Assembly (NCBI RefSeq): GCF_019703515.2
Contig: NC_059351.1
Span: 20,599,001 to 20,663,000 of the forward strand
Source of the DNA: Myxocyprinus asiaticus
Lineage: Eukaryota > Chordata > Actinopteri > Cypriniformes > Catostomidae
Reading direction: 5' to 3'
Length of the DNA: 64,000 bases
The notes under the pieces are model-generated. The model did not search any database, was not told the origin of the DNA, and saw only the letters and a program-made list of their open reading frames with translations. A program made the translations under genes and the position numbers. Below are positions 33,657-45,519 of the stretch, piece by piece. Numbering within the stretch: position 1 is the stretch's first letter; each line of letters starts with the position of its first letter.

Positions 33657-36139
33657 ATTTTTCAGACATCAGAAGAAGATGAACAAGACAAAGAACAGTC
33701 ACTGAAAGCAGTCAGTTAATATTGCTAAATCAGTCCATCTAACAAAACCTATCAACAACATGTCCTAGTCATATTTCACCTGAAAAATCAAAAGAAAGAA
33801 ATCACAATGCTTAAACGAAGTGACTATTTTTAGAACCATTAGGAAATCCTTTCATGACAATTCAACACAGGGCCTTTTCTGGCTATAAGCAGAATATGTG
33901 GGTGCTTAGGGCCCCAAGCCACCAGGGGGCCCCACAAAGCAAGGTCTTTTTTTGTAAATATAGTAAATGCTTTGAGTAAGACTCAGGCGTCTGTTATTGC
34001 TCGATTACACAGGTGTAGGGGCCCCCTTGTGGCACGAGAGGGAAGGGAGAATACAATGACTGGAGGGCCTCCAAGAAGGATTTCGTTTAGAGCAACATGA
34101 TCACAAAGGAATTCGACATGCTGTTTCCAAGAGTTCCAGTACCATAGGATTGGCCACAAGTGCCATCTAATATTCAGACATTTTTGCATTGGCTCAAGCA
34201 TGTTTACCTTCCCTTGTGGTGCAACCAGCAGCGTGGGAGATCCAGTAAATACCATTACCCTGCAGTTCATTCACCCTTCGCCTATGGTATTACATCATGT
34301 ACAGCTGAAAACAACTTGCTTCACAACTCGTTTTTTGCACCCCTCCATGGACATTTCACCCAGAAGATGGAGCTCACACATACCCACTTATCACTTTGGT
34401 CACTGTTTCAAATTTTGGTAAGCATAGACCGATTTATAGATAAAGAAAAGTCAACCTACTATTTCCTACTATTTCACTGTGAGATCGGACTGGCCAATTA
34501 AGCACATTTCCCCATCTAATTCTCCATAGATAAATTCTCATAAACTAATGATATATTATTGAAATTGTTGAGTATTTATACATCATAGAATTTGTTGTAC
34601 TGCCTTTAATCAAACTCTTTCTAGCAAGTCAGTCCACTGGGGCCATCTTTGGAACGCTCCCAGGAAGCTATTTCCAGTCATGACAGTGCAGCTCCTATCT
34701 ACTTGAATGGGGAAAGACCAAAATCTCCAAAATGGTTGGTCAAGATTATGATCAAAGAGCATTTTTCAAATCAGCAGTAAAATCTGACATCACTGTGCTC
34801 TTTACCTCAGATTACGCTAAAACAGTAAATGTTCCCCGCTTGTATAGCTAATACGCTTGCACGTTCTCGAGTTGATTGACAGGCGATGTCTGTATCTATA
34901 AGGTGATTGGCTCTTTTACCCTTAAGGTGGGACTTCCTATAGCTCCTTGGTTGGGCATTCCAATTTCTCCCATTCATTTTAATAGAAGTGGCCTGTCTCT
35001 GATAAACAGCCTCTGCTTTAATTTACTGTAGTGCAGTAATGAGAATCACCATTGAAAATGACAAAGCACAACAGTTTAGTTCCAGAAGTTTTAATCTCAT
35101 TCATTTTCTCCATATGCACATTTTTTGAAATAACAGACCTACCATGAGCTCCCAGGTTGTTAATCAATGGCATATGCTACTGTTGAAGCCATCATTCAAC
35201 TTTATTTAAAAAAAAAATCACATCTAACTTGTGGAACTCCTGGTGAAAGACTACATTACCCATAATCCTGAAGATAAAGATCCACCAATCGGAACATTGC
35301 GGCAAACAAAGTGCGCCAAAAAAGCTCTGCAGCGACTGCCCACTTCCTTGATGCACTATGAATGGCAGGCCTTATTCATTCATTAATATACGAGTACATT
35401 CTGAATAATTGCATGTAGAATGGACCTTCCTGAAAACTTTCCTCTGGATTCGTAAATAGGGGGTGTGTGCACGCTCATTCACAATGATCATAACATATAT
35501 CCACAACAAAGAAAACACCCTATAATGAAGGCAACATATGAGCTTGTATATTAGAATAGGGATTTGCGTAATGAAAGAGTTTTAAAATGAAGACTGAAGT
35601 GCATTCAAATCACATAATTATTATTTAGCAACAACTCTGGTGTGGTCACAAAGAAAGTGAGGAACTTACTGTCATCATACTATAATGTTCTGGCTGCCAG
35701 AGGTTCTTATGTGAAATAAATAGCCAAGAGGTCAATAAAAGTGGTCTGACATGAAGCTTTAGTGTAAAAAAAGATTTCAGTTCACGCTGGCAGGAGGCCA
35801 CCACCATAAACCATATCTGCTTCAGTTGAGCGCATTGCCAGCATTACTGGTGAACTTCTCTGATAAATTATGATGGTAACAGTTATAGTCACAATACTTC
35901 CCTTGCAACTGGAAGAATCTTCACAGAAATGAACAGAGTACCTGAAGATCTTTGACCAAGATGCTGTAAGCTAATAAAGATTTTTTAAAGACTTTTTCTA
36001 TTTTATTTTCTGTTGAATTGTGAACGCACCTGCCTACGACATGTTTATTTATGTGTTTAACAGCATTAGCATTGACCATACATTAGCAACTAAACATGAT
36101 TTATTGATGCCTTTACAGAATTATGAAACCTATATCAGT
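33657..36139. other. Unassigned non-coding sequence
   Basis: No exon, RNA gene or transposon end with a partner was recognised. A short stretch near 33,920-34,030 has paired GGGGGCCCC-type motifs. 35,036-35,070 (AATGAGAATCACCATTG) resembles the interior of the MITE at 53.5-54.0 kb. Open frames near 34.2-34.5 kb have no known domain. Confidence 0.3.
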
Positions 36140-36546
36140 AGTTCGTATGTTAATTTAATCTTGTGTTGAAGCAGTAAACGTATTTGGCTTGCTGTCCGTA
36201 TACTGGAGGGCTCGGAGCTCGAGACTCGACTCAAGTCCTGATGACCCCCCGGACTTTACTTATTTAGATAATAAATCTAGAAAATGGTGGAGATAGGGTG
36301 GAGGTGGGATGTCAGGAGAGTTGTCACAGGAAGCAGGTAAGCAGCGGCTTATATACTCTTGCTGGCGGGCTGTGATTTGTCAGATTAAAATTAACATGCT
36401 CCTCCCGAACCTCTGTTAATTAACTCCATTTCATTTGTTTGTATATTAATGTAATCTTGTGTTGAAGCAGTAAACGTATTTGGCTTGCTGTCCGGATACT
36501 GGAGGGCTCGGAGCTCGAGACTTGACTCGAGTCCTGATTACCCCCA
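36140..36546. repeat. LTR-like direct repeats
   Basis: The block AATCTTGTGTTGAAGCAGTA continuing to GGGCTCGGAGCTCGAGACT and TCCTGATGACCCCC occurs at about 36,159-36,250 and, about 94% alike by eye, at 36,450-36,546. Between them (36,310-36,425) lies a block starting TCAGGAGAGTTGTCACAGGA that recurs at 42,011-42,126. The arrangement suggests partial copies of one long-terminal-repeat-like unit. No gag or pol was seen. Confidence 0.55.
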
Positions 36547-36729
36547 AAAAGGCATTAACATGAAAGGTCGGTACTATGACTATGGCAGGAATTATTTAGG
36601 ACAGCGAGCCAGCAACAATTCTATTTGGTAAATTGGCTTGGTGGATACTTCTGAATTGTACTTCCCCCCAAAATCTGTATAGAGGGAGTGCTTTATGCGT
36701 GTGTTTGAAGGTGCATTCTTGTACGATAG

Positions 36730-37230
36730 CTGGTCAAGAGGGCTACACTGCGATTCGAACGGGAGACCACCACTTGTCATAGAAGTGGATGGGCTCACGG
36801 CATGCGAATGGGGAAGGTGAAAACAAGAGTTGGCTCGTGCTGCGTTCGAAAGGGAGGGCTCACACTGCGATTCAAACAGGAGACTGTTCTAAAGAGAGAG
36901 GTTTAGCTCACAGCATTTGAACAGGTAAGCCCAGCATGCACTTCAACGGGGAAGGTGAGAATGAGAGTTGGCTTGCACTGCGTTCAAAAGGGAGGGCTCA
37001 CACTGTGATTCGAAGGGGAGACTGCTCTATAGAGAGAGAGAGAGAGCTCACGGCATTTGAATGAGTAAGCCCAGCAAGAAATCAAATAGGGAAAATGAGA
37101 ACGAGAGTTGGTCGTGCTGTGTTCGAAACGGAGGGCTCACACTGCAATTCAAATGGGAGACTACTCTATAGAGAGAGAGAGCTCACGGCATTCGAACGGA
37201 TAAGCCCAGCAAGCAATCGAACGGGGCTTG
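36730..37230. repeat. Tandem repeat of about 138 bp, three-plus units
   Basis: Units share GAGAGTTGG, GTTCGAAAGGGAGGGCTCAC, ACTGCGATTC, GAGACT-GCTCTATAGAGAGAGAG and AAGCCCAGCA. The GAGAGTTGG motif recurs near 36,826, 36,963 and 37,103. A partial unit precedes the first. Length differences come mostly from the GA run. Confidence 0.8.
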
Positions 37231-37726
37231 CTTGCAGAGGTAGCCTCACTCAACAGACTACCCATAGACAGGGAAATATGGTGCTTTGAGAAGAACAGGA
37301 GGAGGTGGTGACCGCTATCTCCTGTAATGCTAGCTGCAGCTGCTGAGAAGCGAAGACAGTGGGCTTCGGCCGAAGCATGGTAAAACGCTGCTGCGGCTGT
37401 AGAGTAAGTGGGCCTCCTGCAGGAGCAGAGTTTAGAGTACTGTTGCCACAGTGGATTGAGTATTTGGGGGCATGGTAAAGGGGCTCCTGTGGGAGAGCAG
37501 TGGTGCCTGTGGAGAAAATATTAATAACCGTGTACACATGTTTGGCATGTGTGGGGCACTGTTGCGGCAGGGTCAGGTGGGGCACTGTTGCTGTGGTATC
37601 AAGTAGGACACAAAAGACTTCATTAGATTTATCAACACCTGTAAGGGAAGCAAAGGTTAGTTTGTACTTACCTGTAGGGGGAGCAAATGGTTAGTAAGTA
37701 ATATGTCAATTTATTACCTTTATATA

Positions 37727-38170
37727 CACTATATTGCCAAAAGTTTGTGGACACCATATGTGCTTGATGAACATTTGATTTCAAAACCTTAGGCATCAAT
37801 TTTCCCCTTTGCTGTAATAACAGCTTCCACTCTTTTGGGAAGGCTTTCAACTATACTGTATGTAGTAACATGGCTGCAGGGATTTGCTCTCATTCAGACA
37901 CAAGGCTATCAGTGAGGTCAGGAACTGATGTTGGTCGATGGGGCCTGACTTACAGTTGCTGTTCCAGTTCACCCCAAAAGTGATCAGTGGGGTTCAGGTC
38001 TGGGCTTTGTGCAGGCCAGTCAAATTTGCCCCTAGACTTTGATAAGAGGAAAACAAGCCCATAAATGCAGTGCTTGGACAGTGCATTTGCGCCGTTTGCA
38101 GGAATGACGCCACAGTTGTGGCACCCGTACAGCATGTTTGCGCTACTTTGCAGAGTCGGGTAGCTGTCGT
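37727..38170 (-). mobile_element. Truncated Tc1-like transposon (transposase C-terminus)
   Basis: Left end CACTATATTGCCAAAAGTTTG preceded by TA, a known fish Tc1-type terminus. The minus strand encodes WPAQSPDLNPTDHFWGELEQQL (about 38,010-37,950) and, after stops, KLMPKVLKSN near the end. The third catalytic residue, normally Glu in NPIE, reads Asp here (NPTD). Sequence homologous to the transposase stops near 38,050. The other end is missing. Confidence 0.8.
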
Positions 38171-39208
38171 AAGTCTTGAAATATGCCGCAGTTGGCACCT
38201 GTACAGCACATTTGTGTTACTTAGGGATGTTTTGAGCCAATGGAAGGAGTACCGCGGTTGTGCTTTCTAGCAACTTAAATGTTTGCCATCTTTGGCTCCT
38301 TGGAAGGTAATGGTGAAGTCTTGGCAAAAGCAAGAGGAAAACCTGTGAACAATCCCATTGAAGGGATTTTAGATGGGCTTTTGTAGAGACCTGCTGGAAG
38401 TAATATTGGAAGTAAAATTGCGGATGGCGCAATTTCAGGTGTTTCTGTAGAAACTACAAAATATTCATATTTAGGTGAAACATACACATTTCATGACCCT
38501 AAGAAATCTGTGAGAAGTTAGATCCACGGCCACTAGAGTGTGGGCTGCACTTGCACCGATAGAGGGGTAACCTCAGACTGCTAATGCTTATTTGAGGGGA
38601 AAACATGTGGACTGCTAATGCTTATTAGAGGGAAAAGCATGCAGTCAACATTTTGGGGACATGAGTCAAGAGAGAGAGAGAAGAGAAAATAAATATTAGT
38701 AACATTTAGAAAAAATGTGACCAGAAGCATAATGATCTATAAAAAGAGAGTTGCAGCTTTGCAGTGCATATGGAAATGCAGGAGAAATGTGCTGGGGAAT
38801 ACAGTACATCTTAATAAACAATGTGAAAAAACAGAAATAAGAAATAAGAGCTTTGGCTCTGTACTGCATACAGTTATGCAGGAGAAATGGACTTGCAATC
38901 ATCATTGAAGGATTCACTTGAGGCCATTCACTCCTAAGGAGTATGACTGTCACCTGCAGTACAATATACGTCTTGCATAGGAAATGCATCGCATAGCAAT
39001 AGGTGCGAACAGCATGAAATTATCTAGGAATTCATTGAGTTGCAGCTCTGCACTGCATACAGGAATGCAGAAGAAATGTGCTGGGATGTAATAAAATGTG
39101 ACAAAACAGCATAAAATTATCTGAGAAATAAGAGCATTTGCTCCTTAGGAGTATGACTGCTCCCTGCTTTATAATATTATACATCACTAATAGAGGAAGT
39201 GAGACACA
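38171..39208. repeat. Repeat module A, first copy
   Basis: Matches 39,722-40,645 at a constant offset of 1551 bp over its first 580 bases with very few differences. Its second half holds tandem subunits (GCAGCT(T/C)TGCA(G/C)TGCATA, AGAAATGTGCTGG). It starts abruptly at AAGTCTTGAAATATGCCGCA. It contains a small reading frame at 38,279-38,521. Confidence 0.85.
38279..38521 (+). pseudogene. Unidentified 80-codon frame with an internal TAG (copy 1)
   Basis: ATG at 38279, 35 codons, TAG at 38384, then 44 codons in the same frame to TAG at 38519. Composition is protein-like (Gly/Ser/Ala/Lys mix, ending GETYTFHDPKKS), but I recognise no family. The identical internal stop in the second copy means it arose before the duplication, or is part of the design (readthrough). 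Could equally be chance. A stop lies directly upstream of the ATG. Confidence 0.3.
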
Positions 39209-39720
39209 CTAAAAGAACACAAAATCTTCAGATGGCTTACGCATGATTTACACATGGTCGGGAGAAGGTGTAAATGTTGTTTGTACCAACTAACATTTTG
39301 AAAATACGAAAGCATTCATGAAAATTTACATCAGAACGGCTTTACACAAAGATACATTTTGCATGTGTTTCATTAATGTGGCCCATTGTTCATATCCTTA
39401 CAAGCAACCACTTTAAATCAGTAGTTTTTTTATTTGATTGTCATTTGCAATGCTTCATAGGATTGTAGTTCATTCTCTTATTAAAGACGTTAAGGACACA
39501 GTCTTATACCTTTTGTCTTTTTGTCTGATTTTCTAGTACTGTACTTTTTTGCTTAAAATCAAAGTTTGTAATGTTGTGACCTCAGAGCTGATTGGTTTGT
39601 TTCATGGCTTTCAACTCTTTTATGAAGGATTTTATTAAATCCCTTTGGAAAAAAGGAATGGGAAAAATACTTCTGGAACCAAGACGGCTTATAAAGTGGG
39701 CGGGTACTTGCGCTCTACTG
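39209..39720. repeat. Repeat module B, first copy
   Basis: Begins TAAAAGAACACAAAATCTTC and matches 42,470-42,981 almost base for base. It ends ACTTGCGCTCTACTG, 30 bp after a TATA box, and is followed directly by module A'. Confidence 0.88.
39690..39695 (+). promoter_or_regulatory. TATA box at the end of module B
   Basis: TATAAA in GACGGCTTATAAAGTGGGCG. The predicted start, about 30 bp downstream, coincides with the B/A' module boundary. The second copy lies at 42,951-42,956. Confidence 0.5.
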
Positions 39721-40645
39721 AAAGTCTTGAAATATGCCGCAGTTGGCACCTGTACAGCACATTTGTGTTACTTAGGGATGTTTTGAGCCAATGGAAGGAG
39801 TACCGCGGTTGTGCTTTCTAGCAACTTAAATGTTTGCCATCTTTGGCTCCTTGGAAGGTAATGGTGAAGTCTTGGCAAAAGCAAGAGGAAAACCTGTGAA
39901 CAATCCCATTGAAGGGATTTTAGATGGGCTTTTGTAGAGACCTGCTGGAAGTAATATTGGAAGTAAAATTGCGGATGGCGCAATTTCAGGTGTTTCTGTA
40001 GAAACTACAAAATATTCATATTTAGGTGAAACATACACATTTCATGACCCTAAGAAATCTGTGAGAAGTTAGATCCACGGCCACTAGAGTGTGGGCTGCA
40101 CTTGCACCGATAGAGGGGTAACCTCAGACTGCTAATGCTTATTTGAGGGGAAAACATGTGGACTGCTAATGCTTATTAGAGGGAAAAGCATGCAGTCAAC
40201 ATTTTGGGGACATGAGTCAAGAGAGAGAGAGAAGAGAAAATAAATATTAGTAACATTTAGAAAAAATGTGACCAGAAGCATAATGATCTATAAAAAGAGA
40301 GTTGCAGCTTTGTTACAGTACAGTTATGCAGGAGAAATGGACTTGCAATCATCTTGAGGCCATTCACTCCTAAGGAGTATGACTGTCACCTGCAGTACAA
40401 TATACGTCTTGCATAGGAAATGCATCGCATAGCAATAGGTGCGAACAGCATGAAATTATCTAGGAATTCATTGAGTTGCAGCTCTGCACTGCATACAGGA
40501 ATGCAGAAGAAATGTGCTGGGATGTAATAAAATGTGACAAAACAGCATAAAATTATCTGAGAAATAAGAGCATTTGCTCCTTAGGAGTATGACTGCTCCC
40601 TGCTTTATAATATTATACATCACTAATAGAGGAAGTGAGACACAT
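39721..40645. repeat. Repeat module A', second copy
   Basis: Same as module A, with about 100 bp deleted near 40,312 (one tandem subunit) and a further gap near 40,350. It ends at GAAGTGAGACACA, where a Harbinger-like MITE region begins, while copy 1 continues into module B. Confidence 0.85.
39830..40072 (+). pseudogene. Unidentified 80-codon frame with an internal TAG (copy 2)
   Basis: Same frame as at 38,279-38,521, with the same TAG after codon 35. Here it lies about 110 nt downstream of the predicted start of the module B promoter, so it could in principle be transcribed. Confidence 0.3.
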
Positions 40646-40659
40646 TGCAGGATGATTAT

Positions 40660-41166
40660 GGCTGTGTCTCGTTTGGAAGGCTGTGTCCTCCGGAGGTCGC
40701 ATTTGTCAGCCGCATACGACATCGAGGCTGTCTCGTTTCAGAAAAGCGAGAAGGACACTTCGAATGCAGCCTGCGAATGCGAACTTCTTTCACGGGAATT
40801 CGGAGGATGAGGTGTATCCTTTGTGGGCACTCACAACCCACAATTCTTTGCTTAAATGGAAAAGTCTAAAAACAATAATGCCAATTTGCCCATAAATATG
40901 ATGTTCTCTCTACATCATTATAACTCTCCTAAAATGTACCTAATACATACCCTTCCAAAGGGAATTTGTTACCTTCTCACTCGAAGCGCTCGCGCTTGTT
41001 AAAGAGTGGCGTGCTGTCATAGCAACCATGTTATGTTTTGTTTCCATTTGTCCTGTGAAGGCCGTCTCGTTTAAATGAGACTTGTTTAAAGGAGGATGCT
41101 CGGTATACTGCAGCCTTCAAAGGACGCATCATAATTAGCACGCAGCCTTCGAAATGAGACACAGCC
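40660..41166. mobile_element. TIR MITE (Harbinger-like)
   Basis: Inverted ends GGCTGTGTCTCGTTTGGAAGG (40660) and CAGCCTTCGAAATGAGACACAGCC (ending 41166), flanked by TAT on both sides. Internal GTCTCGTTT and AAATGAGAC motifs recur. No coding capacity. The class is suggested by the 3-bp T/A duplication. Confidence 0.75.
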
Positions 41167-42004
41167 TATGTATGAGTTGGGACCCAGTGCATGATCCGCC
41201 TCTTGCGGAGCCGAATTCGGCTCGTGTCTGTTTGGACAGAGGCCGTGTATAACTGCAGTGTGCTGTGGAATGGTCAGAGCGAGTGCTGCGTGGCATTGAG
41301 CTTGTGTTAAAATGTCTGCGTTGGTTTGAAAATAAGTTGTCATTAGATTATTGGTCGATTGGAAGGAGTTCTCTGTTGCATGATGCCCCTGTGTTCAGAA
41401 TGGATAAATCACGCTCCGAAGGGCACTTTGGAGGAAGAAACAATCATGCTATTCATGTTAGAAGATGACGAACAATCGCTGGATAGAGCACGCCCTTAGC
41501 AAGCTGCGCGTGCGAGTTAATGAGGCTGACAGGCATCACCTGTGTGGCAGAACCTGATTAAAAATACTGGGGGTTGAAATGGTGGTTGGATTGAATAGTT
41601 AATCTTTGTTTCTCTTGCTTTCAAATAAAAATGAAACTCTAATGGCATGAAGCCAGAACGGCGCCTGTTCTTGGAGGCAGCTCACACTGCTTTCAGGATG
41701 GAAAGTTTAAATAAGAGAACATATAAGCAGTCGTAGAGAGCTGTTTCACATTTTTAAAGAGCCGGAGCAGCCAGGTTGCAGAAGCAAACTGCTTTGGCGA
41801 ATGGAGCATAGAAAGAAACACTTAACATGGTAGCCGTCAATACTGCTAAAAACTGCTGTGGCAGCTTTTGTTGAATAACGAGATTGTTTGGATGGAAGAG
41901 CTGTACTAGTGGAGCCGAATGCTTTGCAGCAAAGTTGCATCCGATGATCCGACTGCCTGGGTCTGTTCATGGGCAATGGGCGGGACCGAGTGCCGGAAAG
42001 GCTC

Positions 42005-42126
42005 TCATGTCAGGAGAGTTGTCACAGGAAGCAGATAAGCAGCGGCTTATATACTCCTGTTCACGGGCTGTGATTTGTCAGATTAAAATTAACATGCTCC
42101 TCACAAACCTCTGTTAATTAACTCCA
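42005..42126. repeat. Second copy of the LTR-like middle block
   Basis: Matches 36,310-36,425 from TCAGGAGAGTTGTCACAGGA to CTCTGTTAATTAACTCCAT with about 7 differences. Flanks on both sides differ. The DNA between 41,167 and 42,004 is otherwise unassigned. Confidence 0.8.
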
Positions 42127-42469
42127 TATTATAGAGCTCATTTCAAACGAAGAAACTCTCAAATCAGTCATGTTCATGGGCATTCATTTGTTTGTTTTTT
42201 TCGAGAACTGCAAACCAAAACTACGTCTTTCCACAACCTTTTCACCCCATGACAAGCAATTCTGCTGGACAAAACATAAAATTTGAAGAAATAAGTGCAA
42301 GCATCAGAGAACGTTTTTAATAAAGTAGCCTACGTGGTTTAAAAAGAAAATTACGCTTTTCTTTTTTTCCCCTGATATACTATATATCATTTTTAAGGTA
42401 AATTTTTCTCATTTAATTTTTTCATTACTTTAATTTCACTTCTATCAAAATGTAGTCATGGCAGTTTGT

Positions 42470-42981
42470 CTAAAAGAACACAAAATCTTCGGATGGCTTA
42501 CGCATGATTTACACATGGTCGGGAGAAGGTGTAAATGTTGTTTGTACCAACTAACATTTTGAAAATACGAAAGCATTCATGAAAATTTACATCAGAACGG
42601 CTTTACACAAAGATACATTTTGCATGTGTTTCATTAATGTGGCCCATTGTTCATTTCCTTACAAGCAACCACTTTAAATCAGTAGTTTTTTTATTTGATT
42701 GTCATTTGCAATGCTTCATAGGATTGTAGTTCATTCTTTTATTAAAGACGTTAAGGACACAGTCTTATACCTTTTGTCTTTTTGTCTGATTTTCTAGTAC
42801 TGTACTTTTTTGCTTAAAATCAAAGTTTGTAATGTTGTGACCTCAGAGCTGATTGGTTTGTTTCATGGCTTTCAACTCTTTTATGAAGGATTTTATTAAA
42901 TCCCTTTGGAAAAAAGGAATGGGAAAAATACTTCTGGAACCAAGACGGCTTATAAAGTGGGCGGGTACTTGCGCTCTACTG
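42470..42981. repeat. Repeat module B', second copy
   Basis: Near-identical to 39,209-39,720, including TATAAA at 42,951-42,956. Similarity stops exactly after CTCTACTG, the same point at which module A begins in the other copy. Confidence 0.88.
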
Positions 42982-43848
42982 GAATTGTAAAAAATGGGGG
43001 AGGGAGATGTGCTTACAAGTAATTTTAATGAATACACAATGCAAAAAAAAAATGTTAATGGTCCTAAAATAGGCTTCATTTTCTTTAAACTTAATACATT
43101 TATTTTTTTCTTTCTTTCGATTTCGCAGAACAATGTGACAGGACGTGATATTTACCTACACAGACAAAAACATAAAGTTATACATAAAGCTATACCTTTA
43201 TCTTTATCAAGTAATTTGAATAATTCACTCACAGGCAGATTTACATCCTGGCTAATTTGTGCTCCTAAAGAACCTACTGAGGCATGGTGACTCGGCTTGT
43301 GTAACTTGTCCAAATACAATTTCACAGAACCCTCTTAATGACTTCTTGGAACAGGCTTTCATTCTGCAGGGTCGCAACTAGAGATGAAATGTGATTTAGG
43401 ACCATTTCCAGGGGCTGCTGGGGGCGCTGAAGCAAAGAAATGAATCCTGAGGGCCATTTGAGGGCCTGAATAATCATAATGAACATTGCAGTTGAAGGTT
43501 GGCTCCTTTTATTTTTATTTCATTCAAAAGTAGCTCTCTACACAGTAGCACTCATCCAAAACCAAGATGCTTTGCTGTCTACTGTCTACATAGGTAACAG
43601 CCTTCTAAGACAGCATCCTAGTGAAATGGAACCTCATTCGTGACTAATGTTGAAGTGCATGGAAGATTTGACTCACAAATGAATCCCATAGAGTCACAAT
43701 AGCCTGCTTTAAGCATACAAATACATATTTTATCAATATTTTTCAGTATTGAACGAAAAACTGTATATTTCTAATCAAAATTTTTTTTAATCAAATACAA
43801 GTTTTGCCTTAGAATTTAAACAGAAACGGTACCTTAGAAGACTGCATT
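42982..43848. other. No recognised feature
   Basis: AT-rich sequence. Short open frames near 43.0-43.3 kb have no recognisable domain. Confidence 0.3.
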
Positions 43849-44205
43849 ATGCTGACTACGTTTTGGAACAGACATCTGAAATTCCATCTAGGTAGGCAAC
43901 TCACCCAGCAGGATTTGGCACCTGCCCACACTGCCAAAAGCACCAAAAGTTGGTTAAATGACTATGGTGTTGGTGTGCTTGACTGGCCAGCAAACTCACC
44001 AGACCTGAACCCCATAGAGAATCTATGGGGTATTGTCAAGAGGAAAATGAGAAACAAGAGACCAAAAAATGCAGATGAGCTGAAGGCCACTGTCAAAGAA
44101 ACCTGGGCTTCCATACCACCTCAGCAGTGCCACAAACTGATCACCTCCATGCCACGCCGAATTGAGGCAGTAATTAAAGCAAAAGGAGCCCCTACCAAGT
44201 ATTGA
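43849..44205 (+). pseudogene. Tc1-like transposase, C-terminal half
   Basis: An open frame of 118 codons ends with the family-typical AKGAPTKY. It contains QQDLAPAHTAKS (second catalytic Asp) and WPANSPDLNPIENLWG (third catalytic Glu). The helix-turn-helix and first Asp are absent, so it cannot be active. The frame itself has no stop, suggesting fairly recent truncation. Confidence 0.9.
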
Positions 44206-44485
44206 GTACATATACAGTAAATGAACATACTTTCCAGAAGGCCAACAATTCACTAAAAATGTTTTTTTTTATTGGTCTTATGATGTATTCTAATTTTTTG
44301 AGATAGTGAATTGGTGGGTTTTTGTTAAATGTGAGCCAAAATCATCACAATTAAAAGAACCAAAGACTTAAACTACTTCAGTCTGTGTGCATTGAATTTA
44401 TTTAATACACGAGTTTCACAATTTGAGTTGAATTACTGAAAGAAATGAACTTTTCCACGACATTCTAATTTATTGAGATGCACCT
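43849..44485 (+). mobile_element. 5'-truncated Tc1-like transposon
   Basis: The right end reads CGACATTCTAATTTATTGAGATGCACCTG followed by TA (44486), in pieces a known Tc1-type terminus. The left end and N-terminal transposase half are missing; similarity begins near 43,849. Confidence 0.85.
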
Positions 44486-45519
44486 GTAGTCTTTGGAACA
44501 TAGCTAGTATTTTATGCAAGGCTTAATTGTTCATCACAATTACTTATGCTTCTTTATTCTGGATAATGAAAATGGTATAGGGGATTCAGGGGCTTGTGCG
44601 AAATTATTTAAGCTATGGCTCTTCTTGGTTTGATGGCCTCCACACTTTGATCAGGCTAGTTTTAAACTCATGACCTTCTGAATTGAAGGTGGACATATGA
44701 GCCGGTGAGCAATGAACCAAGAGTAGATTCGGACTCTCAAGCGAATCAGAATCTCAGTGCAGCATTATGCTTTTTCTGGAATTTTTGGTGAAGGTCATGA
44801 AATGGTCCCCACACTGCTCTGTAGGAAAGAAAAATCACAAATGAGATCTCTTTAACATCTCAATTTTTCACAAGGAATGCTTTTCAGAGGTTTCTCCTGA
44901 GAAAAAGACCCAAGTAACCTAAAGTGTGTCTCTACCAGATTTTCAGAAGAAATCTCAACTGAATGTCTCAAAATGTGCTCAGATTTGCCCAGATCCAAAA
45001 TCTGCTATCAAAATCAGAGTTCTCAATATCACCTCAAACATTTCTCATCAAATTCATCCAAGACCAAATTATCGAGCACATTAATTTCTTAACTCTTTAT
45101 TTTCACTTTATGACAACAATTGTCATTGGTGTCTATTTTTATTCCCTCTAAATACTTTTTAGGAGGAACATCTGATGCAAAGTTTCATTTAATACTTAAA
45201 GTCTCCTGAGCACCAAAGTGTTTGTTTGGAACTGCTTGTGCAAGCACAAAAACAAGCAACAAGTAAAAACACAGTACAGAAGGGGGTTCCAATAAGTTTG
45301 ATCCCTGGAGAATAATATAAAACACAAGTTCTGTGTGATTACCAGACAATCTAATTATTGTTCATTCTGAAACACCTGGTGACCAGTTTCTGTCAAGTCA
45401 CCACACTCATAAATCTTAACTAAATCAAGGGAAGGAGACATATTGGCAAGTGCTCTGTTAATTCATCAAGAACCAGACAGATCTGAGAATAGTCGTTCTA
45501 TGAAAGAAGTACCATTTGA
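44486..45519. repeat. Dispersed GATCTC/TTTCTCCTGAG repeat fragment
   Basis: 44,815-45,010 holds CACAAATGAGATCTCTTTAACATCTCAA and GGTTTCTCCTGAGAAAAAGA-type blocks (given here in pieces). Their reverse complements occur at about 63,440-63,590, and a weaker copy at 55,960-56,170. The family is unidentified. The rest of this stretch is unassigned. Confidence 0.45.

Noticed and set aside
39592..39786. 64-codon frame running from module B into A'
   Set aside because: It crosses the TATA box and the predicted transcription start, so it is probably not translated as read; no family is recognised.
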